Positions 1 through 10,142 are shown, counted from the stretch's first letter. The stretch: 64,000 nt of DNA from Cricetomys ansorgei (GCA_026225945.1 JAMJFZ010002307.1:3363001-3427000); one strand, 5' to 3'. Numbers and translations are program-made. The notes: a model not told the origin generated them from the letters alone.

Positions 1-257
1 TTGCCTGCTCTCCAAAAGTGGGGGTGATATTCTGAAGGGGCTGGGGCTGGAGGTGGCTGTCATGTATATATGCTCTTTGTAGTTGTTGACACAAAAAACA
101 CAGCTTGAACCTCAAAGGGAATAAGAGATTGTCTGGAGTCAACTATGAGTGACCATAGATTCAGCCAACCTCAAATACCCTGTCCTGTCCAGTGTCATAA
201 CAGTTTCATTGTGTTATATAGTATTAACAAAGAGACACAGGAGTGAAGATTCTTTTC
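1..257. other. Unassigned sequence
   Basis: I recognise no repeat, gene or RNA here. The interval runs up to the first antisense SINE fragment and has no long open frame. Confidence 0.4.
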
Positions 258-403
258 ATCTATTTTTAAAGATTTCTTATTTTCTTTTTAATTGTGTGTG
301 TGTGTGTGTATGTGTGTGTGTGTGTGTGTTCCTGGGACTGGAACTTGAGTGCTTTGCAGAGCAGTGAATGCTCTTAACCACAGAATTATCTCTTCAGCCT
401 CTG
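258..403 (-). mobile_element. B2/B3-family SINE fragment, antisense, with internal (TG)n
   Basis: The right part reads like the reverse complement of a B2/B3 head: 'gaatgctcttaaccacagaa' followed by 'tctcttcagcct'. These correspond to the tRNA-derived promoter half of the SINE. The left part is AT-rich and then a TG run (about 293-329) that has expanded inside the element. It is diverged and shortened, so the subfamily is uncertain. Confidence 0.55.
293..329. repeat. (TG)n microsatellite, interrupted once
   Basis: This is about 37 bp of alternating T and G with a single A interruption. It lies within the antisense SINE fragment. Confidence 0.9.
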
Positions 404-447
404 AAGACACTTTTTTAAAAAATTAAATCTTTTTTTTTTAACAAAAA

Positions 448-625
448 GATGTATTTATTTATGTATATGAGCACTCTGCCTGCATGTACACTGGCATGTC
501 AGAAGAGAGAGCATCTGATCCCATTACAGATGGTTGTGAGCCACCATCTAGTTTCCGGGAATTGAACTCAGAACCTCTGGAAGAGCAACCAGTGCTCTTA
601 GCCACTGAGCCATCTTTCTATCCCT
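448..625 (-). mobile_element. B2 SINE, antisense
   Basis: Read on the minus strand it starts with the B2 head ('agatggctcagtggctaaga' type) near 620 and ends in an A/T-rich tail near 448. Diagnostic pieces on the plus strand are 'gtgctcttagccactgagcc' and 'ggttgtgagccaccat'. The motif 'aagacactttttt' lies before (404-416) and after (626-638) the element and looks like its target-site duplication. Confidence 0.85.
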
Positions 626-638
626 AAGACACTTTTTT

Positions 639-781
639 TTTTTCAAGACAGGGTTTCTCTGTGACTCTGGCTGTCCTGGAACTCACTCTGTAGAGCAGTC
701 TGGCCTCAAACTCACAGAGATCCGCTTGCCTCTGCCTCCCGAGTGCTGGGATTAAAGGTGTGCACCACCACCACTGTGCTC
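639..781 (-). mobile_element. B1 SINE, antisense, with target-site duplication
   Basis: This is an almost full-length B1 (7SL-derived). It begins with a T run (the A-tail on the other strand), continues 'caagacagggtttctctgtg', and ends with 'gtgctgggattaaaggtgtg' plus a CA-rich head. The 14-bp motif 'ctaagacacttttt' stands at 624-637 and again at 781-794. This fits a target-site duplication made by L1-type reverse transcription. Confidence 0.92.
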
Positions 782-795
782 TAAGACACTTTTTA

Positions 796-1589
796 AATGC
801 CTTGGTAGAAACCTAAGACAGCAGAAGGGACAGCAAAGAAAGGACATCCCTGGTGCAGGTTTCAGGGACTACTTGATGAGAGTCTACCAGCTCTTGGGTT
901 TGTAGAAGCTAGAAGTCTGTACGCTAATAGAACTTACCTAACAGTCACAAGGAGAGTCGCACACACAGATGGGCAGCAAACAGAGCATGCCACATCCCAG
1001 TCTTTCACAATTGGTTAATCAGCCTTGTCGTGACTAATGGAGATGGGGACTTTTTCTGGAAATGTCACTTGACATAGTTTACAAGATCCAAACAACGCAC
1101 CCGGACTTTGCAGTTCTGATTCTCCCAGGCTGCCATGATGGCATTTGGCCCTCTTGCGAAGACCTCTCAGAAGAGCACATGCCTTGCTTGTGGAGGATGT
1201 CAGCTTCCTAAACTTCTAACAAACCTCTTTCCTTTTTATAAAATATCCAGCTTCTGGGATTTTGTTGCAGTAATGGAAATAGCCCAGTGTGCTCCGAATG
1301 TGCAGCTATATACAGCTCAGTGGCTTTTCATCCACACACTCCGTCATCCATTCATGGCTCATATTTTATCCTACAACACCAACAACTACTCAAACTTAAC
1401 ACAATGGAGGCAAATGTCTCATTTTCTAGAACCGTACTGTTGTTTTGTCTTTTCTTCACACAAAATGCAGACTCATTTCCCACTCTTACTCTGTCTATAA
1501 CAGCAAGCATAGTAGGTAAGTTCACTGAGACATATATGTTATGTAATTTTGCGGGGGTGCATTAGTACCTTACTATTTCGATTGTTTTT
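796..1589. other. Unassigned unique-looking sequence
   Basis: There is no recognisable repeat here. A 121-codon frame at 1135-1500 has no domain, no repeat-free homology I recognise and no plausible start context, so I do not call it a gene. Confidence 0.4.
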
Positions 1590-1735
1590 ATTTTATTTCT
1601 GAGCTAGGTTCTCCTGTAGCCCATGTTGGCCTCAACCTTGCTGTGTAGTTGAGGGCGACCTTGAAGTTCCTGTTCTCCTGTCCCCACCTCCCAGGTGCTG
1701 GGATTACAGATGTGCAAGGCTGCACCCAGCTTTAA
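1590..1735 (-). mobile_element. Old B1-related SINE (B1F/RSINE1-like), antisense
   Basis: The stretch 'gtgctgggattacagatgtg' together with 'gtgtagttgagggcgacctt' matches the antisense right half of an old B1 or B1-B4 type SINE. It is strongly diverged. The 'gattacag' in place of 'gattaaagg' points to an older subfamily. Confidence 0.65.
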
Positions 1736-1744
1736 CTAATTATT

Positions 1745-1830
1745 CGCCCCCATTTTACAGAGAAGAACTGGAAGCACCAGAGCCTCTCCATGGTTTTCCG
1801 GCCTGACATAGGGTTGCAGAGACTCCAGCA
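1745..1830 (-). mobile_element. Possible MIR fragment, antisense
   Basis: The plus strand shows 'ccccattttacagagaagaa', which resembles the antisense MIR core (cccattttacagatgagga). The resemblance then fades. It is short and old, so the call is tentative. Confidence 0.35.
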
Positions 1831-1950
1831 CAGACAACTCAGTCCATGTAGAGACTGGTTTTGTTGAGAACTTTTTCTATGCCTGGTAACAACTTAACTC
1901 ATAGAATTCTCAAAACCCCTCAAACAAGACTGGTCCTGTGTGCTGTGTGC

Positions 1951-2022
1951 TGGGAGCACAGTTCATTTGGTAGTGTGCTTGCCTGCGTGCACAAAACCCA
2001 GAGTTTGATCCCCCACCACCCT
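1951..2022 (+). mobile_element. ID-type SINE fragment
   Basis: The order 'gttcatttggtagtgtgctt', 'gcctgcgtgcacaaaaccca' and 'gagtttgatccccc' follows the tRNA-Ala-derived ID core (start of box A to box B). The A-tail is not clear. It could equally be the ID half of a B4. Confidence 0.6.
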
Positions 2023-2386
2023 GTAAGCCAAGATGTACATTGCAGCTCTCTAAACTTGAGGTTTCCTGACAAATCCACCTTGTGGGGCTGTTGGGATGAT
2101 AAGTGATGAATACGACATGCCCAGGACCTAGCCAGTGGGCCGTTGGCACCTGTCAGCCCACCGGTCTGCCTGCTTCTATGTCACAAGCCACACAAACAAG
2201 AAGACACAGGCACTCTAAGCTCTTTTTGATTCTAGATTCATTGAGTGCTCAGGATGGGATGTGTCTGAATAGAATAATAGCCTCTGAATGATGTGGGTGG
2301 GACTCAAGGCAGTTGGGTGATTGGTTCAACCAACTCTTAATACTCGTCAGTGATTTGTGGCAAAATCATAACAATGTGTCATTTTA

Positions 2387-2556
2387 GGGACTGGTGAGGT
2401 GTCTCAGTGGGTAAAGGTGCTTCCTGCCAAGCTTGACTGCCTAAATTTGATTTCTGGGACCCATGTGGTAGAAAGAGAATTGACTCCTTTAAGTTGTCCT
2501 CTGATCTTCCACATGATGTCATGGAGGTGTGCCCCCCAAAATAAACAAATACATGA
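2387..2556 (+). mobile_element. B3/B2 SINE, sense
   Basis: It begins 'gggactggtgaggtgtctca' and carries the B3-like box region ('ggtgcttcctgccaagcttg'), then 'acccatgtggtagaaagaga'. It ends with 'aaaataaacaaatacatg', the A-rich tail. It is complete in layout but diverged in sequence. Confidence 0.85.
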
Positions 2557-3424
2557 AAAGAGAATGTGTCGTTTTACTTTTACATGATTTAGCCAGAGAT
2601 TACTTTCCATGTACTTATTTAGATTATTGTTTAGCTATTTTTGCAACCTCTAATAAAGATGTGGAGGAGAGTGACCCCAACTTAGCTACACAAAGCTGGT
2701 GGTTAATGCACGTTTTGCATTCACTTATGAGCTGTGGTTAAAGCTGATGATCCAGCAGGATGGAAACACAGACTTTGATCTCTCGTCTGGCTTGGCGACT
2801 GCCCAGAATCTGATCAATAATTCATTCAAAGAGAATCTGAGTTGTAAGAAAATCACTTCAGGTTATTGGACTGATTTCTCCATCAGTGGGTATTTAAACT
2901 CCATCTCAGTGTTGACATTAGCAGCTGTACTGGGTAAATACTCAAACCTCGGTGTCTTAATCTGGTAAAACTGTATCTCTTGCTCACACAGAGTGCCACA
3001 AGTTCAGGGTTCATACAGATCACTGGTTTGGGGGCACAGGCTCTTTCTGACTAGTTTGAAAATGTGCAGTGTAGGCTCCAAGTTTTTTTTTTTTTTTATC
3101 TGACTCTCTGCACCTCACTAACATCAGTGCAAAGCACAGAGGCTGTCTCAGGGGGTATGGGTGGATTTGAACTTGAATCTGCCTGTGTCACTTCTGCTTA
3201 TATTCAGTAACCCAAAATACAACCCTGCAATCAAAGCTAATGCCAGAAAGGCAGGGAAATGTCAGGAGACAAAGGAAACAGTTTTTGAATACTAGTAGTT
3301 TATACCATAGGTTATTTCCAGGTTATTACTGTGATAAACTACTCAGAGACGAACACTACTTTACTTCAAGTCTTTCTGTCACTGTTAATATGACTGTAAT
3401 AATTTCTCCATATTCTTTTAAAAC
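2557..3424. other. Unassigned sequence with a T15 run
   Basis: No repeat or gene is recognised. A T tract of about 15 lies near 3085, but no SINE body next to it can be recognised. Confidence 0.4.
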
Positions 3425-3613
3425 AAAAAAATTAGGCATATGGGTATTTTGTCGGCATGTATATCTATGAACCTCATGTAGGCCTTGGGCCTGTGGAGGT
3501 CAGAAAAGGCTGTCATATCCCCTGGAGCTGGAGATACTGGTGGTTGTGGGCTACCTGATATGGTGCTCTGAAGAGCAGCAATTTCTCTTAACCAATGAGG
3601 AAGCTCTCCAACC
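3425..3613 (-). mobile_element. B2/B3 SINE, antisense
   Basis: The segments 'ctgtggaggtcagaaaaggc', 'cccctggagctggagatact' and 'gtgctctgaagagcagcaat' follow the order of an antisense B2. The tail side (left) is AT-rich. Confidence 0.8.
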
Positions 3614-3770
3614 TATCTCTTCCCTATCCTTGCCAAGAAGACTCCTGGTCCCTTAAATGTAGAAACTAATTTCTTCAACTATAAAATGACATCGGTCCCA
3701 AACAGTTGGTATTAGTCAGACTCCACGGTTGTGAATACCATTCGTAAGTGACAGTATTTGTATATATTCT

Positions 3771-3793
3771 GTTATTATTATTATTATTATTTA
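3771..3793. repeat. (TTA)n microsatellite
   Basis: This is about seven TTA units just upstream of the split B3 element. Confidence 0.85.
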
Positions 3794-3799
3794 AGTTTT

Positions 3800-3923
3800 T
3801 GTTTATTATCACTGTGTGATACGTATGATGTGTGTGTGTAGGTGTGTATGTGCCGTGGTGCCCATGTGGAGGTCAGGGGACAACTTACGGAGTTAGTTCT
3901 CTTCTTCCACCTTTATGCTGTGG
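3800..3923 (-). mobile_element. B3 SINE, antisense, left arm of a split copy
   Basis: The order is a GT-rich tail, 'gcccatgtggaggtcagggg', 'acaacttacggagttagttc' and 'cttcttccacctttatgctg'. The element stops at about 3923, where LTR sequence begins, and continues at 4287. The two arms join smoothly when compared with the usual B3 order. Confidence 0.8.
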
Positions 3924-4286
3924 CCTAGTTGGCTGAACTGTCTGTTTAATGCAACCTAGACATACCCAAGAAGGGATTGCCAGGACAGATTAGCCTGTGC
4001 ATGCGTCTGTGAGGGATTTGTCTTGATTGCTAATTGATAAAGAAGACTGAGCCCACTGTGAGTGGCGCCATCCCCCAGGTGTGCTGGGCTGTATAAGAAA
4101 GCTAGCTAAGCGTGACCCTGGGAGTGAGCCAGCGAGCATTGCTTGCTTGAGGTTTCTGCTTCAGGTTCCTGCCCTGACTTCACTCGTGCTGGACTGTAAT
4201 CTGTAAGCTGAAATAAGGCCTTTCCTCCTCTAAGTTGCCTTTGTTCACAGTGTTGTCACAGCAACAGACAAGAAACTACAACGCAC
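3924..4286 (+). mobile_element. Solo LTR, ERVL-MaLR (MT-like), inserted in a B3
   Basis: It contains landmarks of rodent MT-type LTRs in order: 'gcaacctagacatacccaag', 'gattgctaattgataaagaa', 'gcccactgtgagtggcgcca', 'gctgtataagaaagc' and 'ggttcctgccctgacttc'. Then come 'ctgaaataaggcctttcctc' (polyadenylation-signal region) and 'gtcacagcaacagacaagaa'. The length of about 360 bp fits a solo LTR. No clear 5-bp target duplication remains. A related ERVL LTR such as RMER15 is the alternative. Confidence 0.75.
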
Positions 4287-4365
4287 GGGTTCTAGGGACG
4301 GAACTCAGGTTGTCAGGCTTACACGGCAAGCGCTTTTACCTGCTGAGCCATCTGGCCCGCCCTGG
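4287..4365 (-). mobile_element. B3 SINE, antisense, right arm of the split copy
   Basis: It resumes with 'gggttctagggacggaactc' and runs through 'aggttgtcaggcttacacgg' to 'cctgctgagccatctggccc', the antisense B3 head. This is the expected continuation of 3800-3923. Confidence 0.85.
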
Positions 4366-4835
4366 TTATTTTGAGAAGGAAATTTGGAAAAGTCTTGAAT
4401 GTCTGACGTTCATTTTTAAGTGTCAAAACTTTTAGCTTTATTAGAAAATTTGAGAAATTACAAAAAGAGGTTGCTAATTTCCAAAATATCCACTCCTTCC
4501 CATTGCTCATTGATAAACCTTAAATTCATCCCGAGTCAGTATGGAGAGGGAATTATTCTCCAGTTACTTCCCAGCAATGAACACAGGTCATAACTTTACC
4601 AGTGTGGGCCACCAGTCATGCTGTCAGCCAAGAGCTGCCTTGTCTGTCCTAGTGTGGTCAGTCAGTGCCAGCAGAAGCCGAGAGCCTCGCAGCTCACGAG
4701 TGTTCTGTTATCAATGGTACAAGTAGTAGCGATCCGCAGGGTTGTCTGTTACCTATGCATCGTAAAAGGTGTGTCTCTGTAGAGCAGAAATAAAAGAAAT
4801 GGCATTAAATTGTGAATATTATGCCGTCTTATGTA
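4366..4835. other. Unassigned sequence
   Basis: No recognised element. It lies between the split B3 and the GT-rich array. Confidence 0.4.
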
Positions 4836-5020
4836 TGAGTATGTGCGTGTGTGTCAGTGCATGTGTGAGTGTGACTACATGAGTGTGTGTGTGAGTGCCT
4901 GTGTGTGAGGGGGAGTGATGTGTGTGTGCGAGTGCATGTACGTGTGTGTGAGTGCGTGAGTGTGTGTGTGTGAGAATGTGTGTGAGTAAATGAGTGTGTG
5001 TGTGTGTGTGTAAGAGATGA
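4836..5020. repeat. Imperfect GT-rich microsatellite
   Basis: The tract is GT/GA/GC-mixed, with repeated 'gtgtgtg' blocks broken by 'gagtg', 'catg' and 'cgtg'. Reading frames over it give only His/Thr-rich peptides on the minus strand and are not genes. Confidence 0.9.
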
Positions 5021-5385
5021 GAGGCAGAGGTTGGATGAAGCAATAAGATCTGATCTGTCCCCTGGAACACTCCACTGAACTGGGTGTGTCTTACCAGGCC
5101 ATTTAAAGAACAAGTGCTCAATAAACATCAGCCAGACACAAGAAGCAAGCTGCAGCCTAGGTGCGCGGCACTGCAATGGGAAAATGGGAAAGACTGCAAT
5201 CGCAACGGTACAGACATTTCCTTCCCCTCCACCCCTCAACAACATAAATGCAGTCTTCTAAGTCCCCACCCTCCAAAAGATAAAAGTCAACATGCCAGTG
5301 CCAATGTATGGACCCAACAAAAGGCAGGGGCTTAAGTTTCAGATATCTTGTTCAGACTTTGAATTAACTGCTTTAGCTTTCACAT
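5021..5385. other. Unassigned sequence
   Basis: No recognised repeat or gene lies between the GT array and the MLT1-like LTR. Confidence 0.4.
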
Positions 5386-5722
5386 CCTACTCCAGGCAGA
5401 ACAGTTGTGTCCTATAAATCATGGGACCGTTATTTCTCATGGAAAAGGAACACTTTGCAGATATAGGTAGGACCTTGATGTGAGCGGGTTTTCAGGCCAG
5501 TGGGGTGGATGGATCAACTCAGTCTGGTCATGTGAGCTCTGAGAAGATGAAGGAAGAGAAATGTGTGTGGCCTCTGGAGGAATGGGATTCTCCCCAAGGA
5601 GGAACATCTTGCTGGTGCCTTGAACTTGACCCAGGCAGACTCCTTGCAGACTTATAATTCATGGAGCCCACAAAATGTAAGGCATGTTGTTGTAGCAGCA
5701 GCAGAAAACTAAAACAAAATCC
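5386..5722 (+). mobile_element. MLT1-like LTR remnant
   Basis: It shows the usual order of MLT1-type LTRs, at low identity: 'tgtgtcctataaatcatggg', 'gaacactttgcagatatagg', 'gtgtggcctctggaggaatg', 'ggattctcccc', 'gcttgacccaggcagactcc'-like text and 'gttgtagcagcagcagaaaa'. It is an old mammal-wide element, older than the rodent SINEs around it. Confidence 0.6.
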
Positions 5723-5749
5723 TCTTTAAAAAAAAAATCTCACCTCTAG

Positions 5750-5912
5750 ACCAAAGTTTGATTCCCAGCACCCACATACAGGCTCATAACTATTTGTAAT
5801 TTCAGTTCCAGGGGAACTGAAATCTTTTGGTCTCCATGGTCACTGCACACACATGCTGAATACATATATATATATACACGCAGGCAAAGCACATCCATAC
5901 ACACAAAATAGT
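5750..5912 (+). mobile_element. B2 SINE, sense, 5'-truncated
   Basis: Landmarks are 'gtttgattcccagcacccac', 'ataactatttgtaatttcag' and 'ttccaggggaactgaaatct', with an AT/CA-rich 3' end. The promoter head is missing, so this copy is truncated. Confidence 0.8.
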
Positions 5913-6504
5913 CTGCTCCAGTGTGAGTTTCTCCGGTATTACCATGTCGTTTTGTTCTTGAACATTAGATGGCGCTAAGCATCCATGTTTCTGGTGTTGT
6001 CAGCCAGGCTCTTCTAATTTAAAATAATTAGGGCCATATGATAGTCATTGAAATAGTTGTTTGGGAAAGTGTAAATCCCATTGTTATAGACTCAGAAAAC
6101 CTGCCTGAGAGAAGCGATGATTGACAGCACGCCGGAGACCCAACAGGCTCTACTGATGAAAAACTCAGAGATTAAACTCATTTTCTGTCTGCTGTGTAGA
6201 GTTGTCTATAATCCTTCAAAATATGAAAATGTGAAGGATAGCTTCCCTTCAGAATCCCCGAGGACCATGAAGCCACTGAATGCAAGAAAGTGAATGAGAA
6301 ATTAGGGAACGTCATCAAAGCGAGTTGAGATACCGGTGTTTGTTTTCTTAAACAGCATGTGTTTCAGTGTTTAAGAAGAGGCAGTAAAAAGCATCTTCAT
6401 GTCTTTTCTTGAAAGTTATTCACGCCGTGTTTTTCTGTTACCGTTGAATAGCAACAAAGGCAGCATTGTTTATATTGCTCCGGTGGACAGGGTTGTATCG
6501 CCTT
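5913..6504. other. Unassigned sequence
   Basis: There is no recognised repeat. It contains the candidate CTCF-type site at 5963-5977. Confidence 0.4.
5963..5977 (+). promoter_or_regulatory. Candidate CTCF-type site
   Basis: The sequence 'cattagatggcgcta' matches the right half of the CTCF core (AG-A/T-GGCGC-T/C-A), but the left 'CCA' part is weak. This is a motif match only, with no supporting context. Confidence 0.25.
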
Positions 6505-6650
6505 CCTGTTCCAAGACAAGGTCTCACTATGTAGCACGGGCTGGCCTGTAACTCACTCTGTAGACCAGGCTGACCTTGAACTCACGGAGATCCACCTGCC
6601 TCTGCCTCCGAGTGCTGGGATTAAAGGCATGCACCACCATGGGCAGCTTT
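6505..6650 (-). mobile_element. B1 SINE, antisense
   Basis: The run 'ctcactatgtagcacgggct', 'ctgtagaccaggctgacctt' and 'gagtgctgggattaaaggca', then 'caccaccat', gives a nearly full-length B1. One base is lost in the usual 'cctcc(c/t)gagtg'. Confidence 0.9.
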
Positions 6651-6959
6651 GATGATATTTTAATAGTTTGTGTCTATGGTTTTGATGTTTGCTATTTAAT
6701 AACATGATCTGTATATGGTATATTTCTAACCATACATGTATACTCAATTCTATTCGTTTACTAGAATGGGTGGTTGATAGCTCAGATTTGTGGCTTTTTG
6801 TATAATATAGCACTTTACTACTACGGGTCTCAGAGTAACAGAAGGAAAGGTGACCACGGAGAGAAGCATCTAGGAGATGTGAGCATCGATATCGTGGGTA
6901 CTTTTGCTAACTTCCTTTTCTGAAAGAATGCTTCATGTACTCGCTTTCTTTTGGAAACA
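6651..6959. other. Unassigned AT-rich sequence
   Basis: Nothing recognised lies between the B1 and the next B2. Confidence 0.35.
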
Positions 6960-7172
6960 GTTGTGTGTGTTCATACACATACACACACACATATAAGTGC
7001 ACATGTGTATACATCTGTGCAATGCCCGTGGAGGCCAGAAGAGGACATTGGATCCCATGGAGCTGGAGGTACAGGCAGTTGTGAGCTAACATGTGGGTGC
7101 TGAGAGCCAAATCCTGCTTCTCTGCAAAAGCAGTACATGCTCTAACTACAGAGCCCCCTCTGCAGCCCCAGT
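6960..7172 (-). mobile_element. B2 SINE, antisense
   Basis: It shows a CA/GT tail, then 'cccgtggaggccagaagagg', 'gatcccatggagctggaggt', 'gttgtgagctaacatgtggg' and 'tacatgctctaactacagag'. The end is 'ctctgcagcccc', the antisense B2 head. Confidence 0.88.
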
Positions 7173-7487
7173 GTACTGTGTTCCGAGTACAAGGACACAC
7201 ATCTCCCGCTGAACTCGAAGGTAGAAAACACATTTCCACTCAGGACAACTGCAGACTCTCAGGGCTGAGAGACTGCTCAATTCTGAGACCATGGACTAGA
7301 AACATTCCTGTCTCCTTGTGTGGTAAAGAGCTTGTCTCTGCTAAGCACTGTTCAAGGGATTTGAAAGTCTTCTTTGTCACCGAAGGACCAACCCTAGGGA
7401 GCCATTCTCTTGTGTGGTAAGAAGAAACCAAGGCCATATGGGATATTTTGCAGTGATCACCTCAAGTCACTTGATCCTGACAATAAT
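7173..7487. other. Unassigned sequence
   Basis: Short frames of 65 to 109 codons cross this interval on both strands, but they extend into the neighbouring B2 and have no recognisable domain. Confidence 0.35.
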
Positions 7488-7605
7488 CCCCTTCCTCTTT
7501 GAGGCAAGGTCTCAGTCTGTAGCTCAGGCTAGCCTAGAATGAATAGAAATCTTCCCATTTCTGCCTCCCCAGTGCTGGGATTATAGGTATGAGCCAGAAT
7601 GCTAT
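7488..7605 (-). mobile_element. Old B1-type SINE, antisense
   Basis: 'gaggcaaggtctcagtctgt', 'agctcaggctagcctagaat' and 'cagtgctgggattataggta' match an old, diverged B1 right and left arm. Confidence 0.7.
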
Positions 7606-7751
7606 CTTATCAGAATTAATTGTTTTCTATTTTCGTGAATTGGTGTAATTAAATGGTTAAAGAGAGGAAGCCATATGACAGAAAAGCAAGACAAGTTAGT
7701 AAGGGCCACACCTGTGCAGAAAGATATCCTTTACAGAAACAAGCTAGTCTC

Positions 7752-7846
7752 TAATATCTATATATCTATACCTATATGTATGTATATATGTGTGTGTATA
7801 TGTGTATATGTGTATGTATGTATGTGTGTATGTATATATATGGAGA
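7752..7846. repeat. (TATG/TATA)n microsatellite
   Basis: This is a mixed tract of TATA, TATG and TGTG units about 95 bp long. Confidence 0.88.
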
Positions 7847-7884
7847 GACAGAGATGCGGGTACAAGTAGAGGCTGGAGGTTTAT

Positions 7885-7955
7885 GTTGGGTGTCTTTCTC
7901 TATTGCTCTCCACCCTATTTTTTGAGACAGGGTCTCTCTGTGAACCTGGAGGACA
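7885..7955 (-). mobile_element. B4 SINE fragment, antisense
   Basis: 'gtgtctttctctattgctct' followed by 'ccaccctattttttgagaca' and 'gggtctctctgtgaacctgg' is the antisense 3' half of B4. The element breaks off after this. Confidence 0.75.
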
Positions 7956-9255
7956 TTGATGTGGGGTAAGAGATGGTGTGTGGCAGGGGATGGAGTGAAG
8001 TAGGGCTGGTGGGCCCTGGGGTGCAGAGATCTAGGGAGTGAGACTAAGAAAGGCAGAAGACAAGTAGCTACGTGTGAATCTCATGCCATGACCCACAGAA
8101 GGACTCCCAAGTTCACTCACCAATACTGCCCTTGCTATAAGAACAGCTTAAAACACTCAGAAGATGCCAACTGGTTAAGACATAAATAAAATAGAAGCAC
8201 AGGTGCTGGCCATTATCATAGAGAACTGGGTAAGACCCTGTGGTGGGATGTTTTATTCTTGCAGGTTCTCTGCGTCTCTGTCTGGCCAGAAGGTGCTGCT
8301 CTAAGACAGTGAGCCACAGAAGACTAACTACCGCAGAAGTAACCGGCGCCAGGAGGAATAAAGATGTCAACTGTATCGGTAAGAATCAGGCACAAAGATC
8401 TTCATTATGAGGGAGGAGCTGGTTTCACCGTAGCATGTACCCACTGTAAATAGTTCGGCCAAATATGTAAACACGGAGCATTGCCTTGTGATATTTGTGG
8501 CCTCGTAAACAGTAGCCTGACTTTTCTTCTCATTAACACCCCTTTCTTCATACAGAGGCTTCTGTGCTGTGAATTTGGGGCAACAGAGAATGATCTGTGA
8601 CTTTTTTTTTTTTTTTTTCCCTAACAGGGTGTAGCGTACATGGAATGAAAACTAGAACTTAAAACCAGCAGACTTTTATTTTTATTTTTAACAAACACAG
8701 CTTTGCTTTACTGTATAAAATCCCATATGTTATAGGAACGAGCTTAGTGCATGCAGCAGGGACTAACAAAGGATCAGAGCCGGGAGTGCCGGCCTCGTTT
8801 TCAGAAAGTTGGGATTTCTTCTGATGGTGGCAAACAACACTCAAACAAATACTCCTTTTAAAGATGTCACACCATCACTCAAAATGTTAAACCCGATTAT
8901 AAAAAGAATGTCTTTAAACTGAGCCGAAGTGTAATTGTATTCAGAATTACTCATTTCACTTTCAAAACTTAGAGCAGGGTAACTTTTTTTTTTTTTTAAG
9001 TGAAGATTTCTCTACCACAGGAAGCAAACTACATCAAACATTTTCAGTACGGGCCTACAGCTTACCCCAAGTTAACTCAGCAAACCGACCGAGAATAGAC
9101 TGAGGGCTTATGTCGTCCAGCCTCCTTTTACATCCTGGACACCAACTTTCTGCCTTTGCAGTTTTAAAAGCAAATGGTAAAAGCAGATGTGTGGAATTTG
9201 TGGGCGCCCCTTTACTACCAGATTTTTCTAGGTGTATCAGTACGTGCTGAGTGTC
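7956..9255. other. Unassigned sequence, 1.3 kb
   Basis: No recognised element. T runs occur near 8603-8620 and 8984-8997. The frames in it are short and overlap on both strands without domain content. Confidence 0.4.
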
Positions 9256-9342
9256 TTCTCAGCATGTGGCAGGTAGAGGCAGGAGGATCAGAAGTTCAAG
9301 GCCAGCCTGGACTACATGAGATTCTGCCTTTAAAGAAACAAA
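9256..9342 (+). mobile_element. B1-derived SINE fragment, sense
   Basis: 'caggtagaggcaggaggatc', 'agaagttcaaggccagcctg' and 'gactacatgagattctgcct' are the B1 middle and right arm, followed by an A-rich tail that grades into a GA tract. Confidence 0.75.
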
Positions 9343-9412
9343 AAGAAGAGAGAGAAGAGAGGAGAGAGGAAAGAGGAGGGGAGTGGAGAAGGAGAGGAAG
9401 GAGAAGGAATAT
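9343..9412 (+). repeat. GA-rich (polypurine) tract
   Basis: This is about 70 bp of nearly pure purine ('agagagaagagaggagagag' type). It probably grew from the A-tail of the adjacent B1. Confidence 0.9.
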
Positions 9413-10045
9413 TGGCCTGGTGTGTTTGGATCTAGCAAGCTCTTTCTGTGGAACACCCCAGAATACCTCATTTTTTCTGGAGGGTGGTAAATGCCAAACT
9501 CTGAATAGTACTCACTCCATTTTGACATGGTCATGTCAAAAAGCAGGGAGGAAGCATCAGTCAGATCTCAGGTGGTTTCCTTCAGTCGGAAATTATAAAC
9601 ATCTTCATGGTTCTGGAAAATCCTGACTCTTGCTCCTTATGAGAAAGCAAGCCAAGCGCTGAAGGGCTGGGCCGACTGGGGAAGTACTATGTGCTCTGTC
9701 TGAATCCCGTGTGGCAATCAAATGGCGGCAGCAGAGGTGAGAGAGGACAGCCCTGGGATTTGGACACTTCCTTGCAGTTTTTTATTCAGTGGAGATGGAC
9801 AGTGGGAGGTGACTTGTCAACCAGACTTCTCTCTCCTCACAGTTTTGAGGAAAGACAGGAGGGGTGGGAGATGTATCTTGAGAATATGTGTATTTGACTT
9901 TTAGTTATGTGAGTGAATACTTCTAGTTTTAAGTCTGTGAAGTACCAGGCAAAACCCTTGTAGATTTGCCAACATCCATTTAGAATTTTGATGAGACTTT
10001 ACTGCAACATTTTTTTTTTTTCAAATCAAAGTCAGAGAAGTAATT
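9413..10045. other. Unassigned sequence
   Basis: No recognised repeat apart from a T12 tract near 10010. A 150-codon frame that begins in the B1 and GA tract runs into this interval. Its purine-tract peptide (Arg/Glu) marks it as non-genic. Confidence 0.4.
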
Positions 10046-10049
10046 TGTT

Positions 10050-10142
10050 CTTTTTGTTCATGTGTCTTGAGGATCTTGTCCTAGAACTCACTATGTAGCT
10101 GGGGTCTTGAACTGCTAACCTCTAATCTTGTGGTGGCTTGCC
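10050..10142 (-). mobile_element. Possible old B1 fragment, antisense
   Basis: 'gtcctagaactcactatgta' followed by 'gctggggtcttgaactgcta' resembles a decayed B1 left arm. The right arm is not recognisable. Confidence 0.45.

Noticed and set aside
1951..2022. tRNA gene, suggested by internal promoter-like boxes
   Set aside because: The sequence follows an ID-type SINE and lacks a cloverleaf. The same applies to the other ID and B2 copies.
4819..5245. His/Thr-rich minus-strand frames of 66 to 138 codons
   Set aside because: They lie in the GT-rich microsatellite and have no domain outside it.
9174..9626. 150-codon plus-strand frame with Lys/Glu/Arg block
   Set aside because: It runs through a B1 fragment and a GA tract. 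The non-repeat parts have no recognisable homology.
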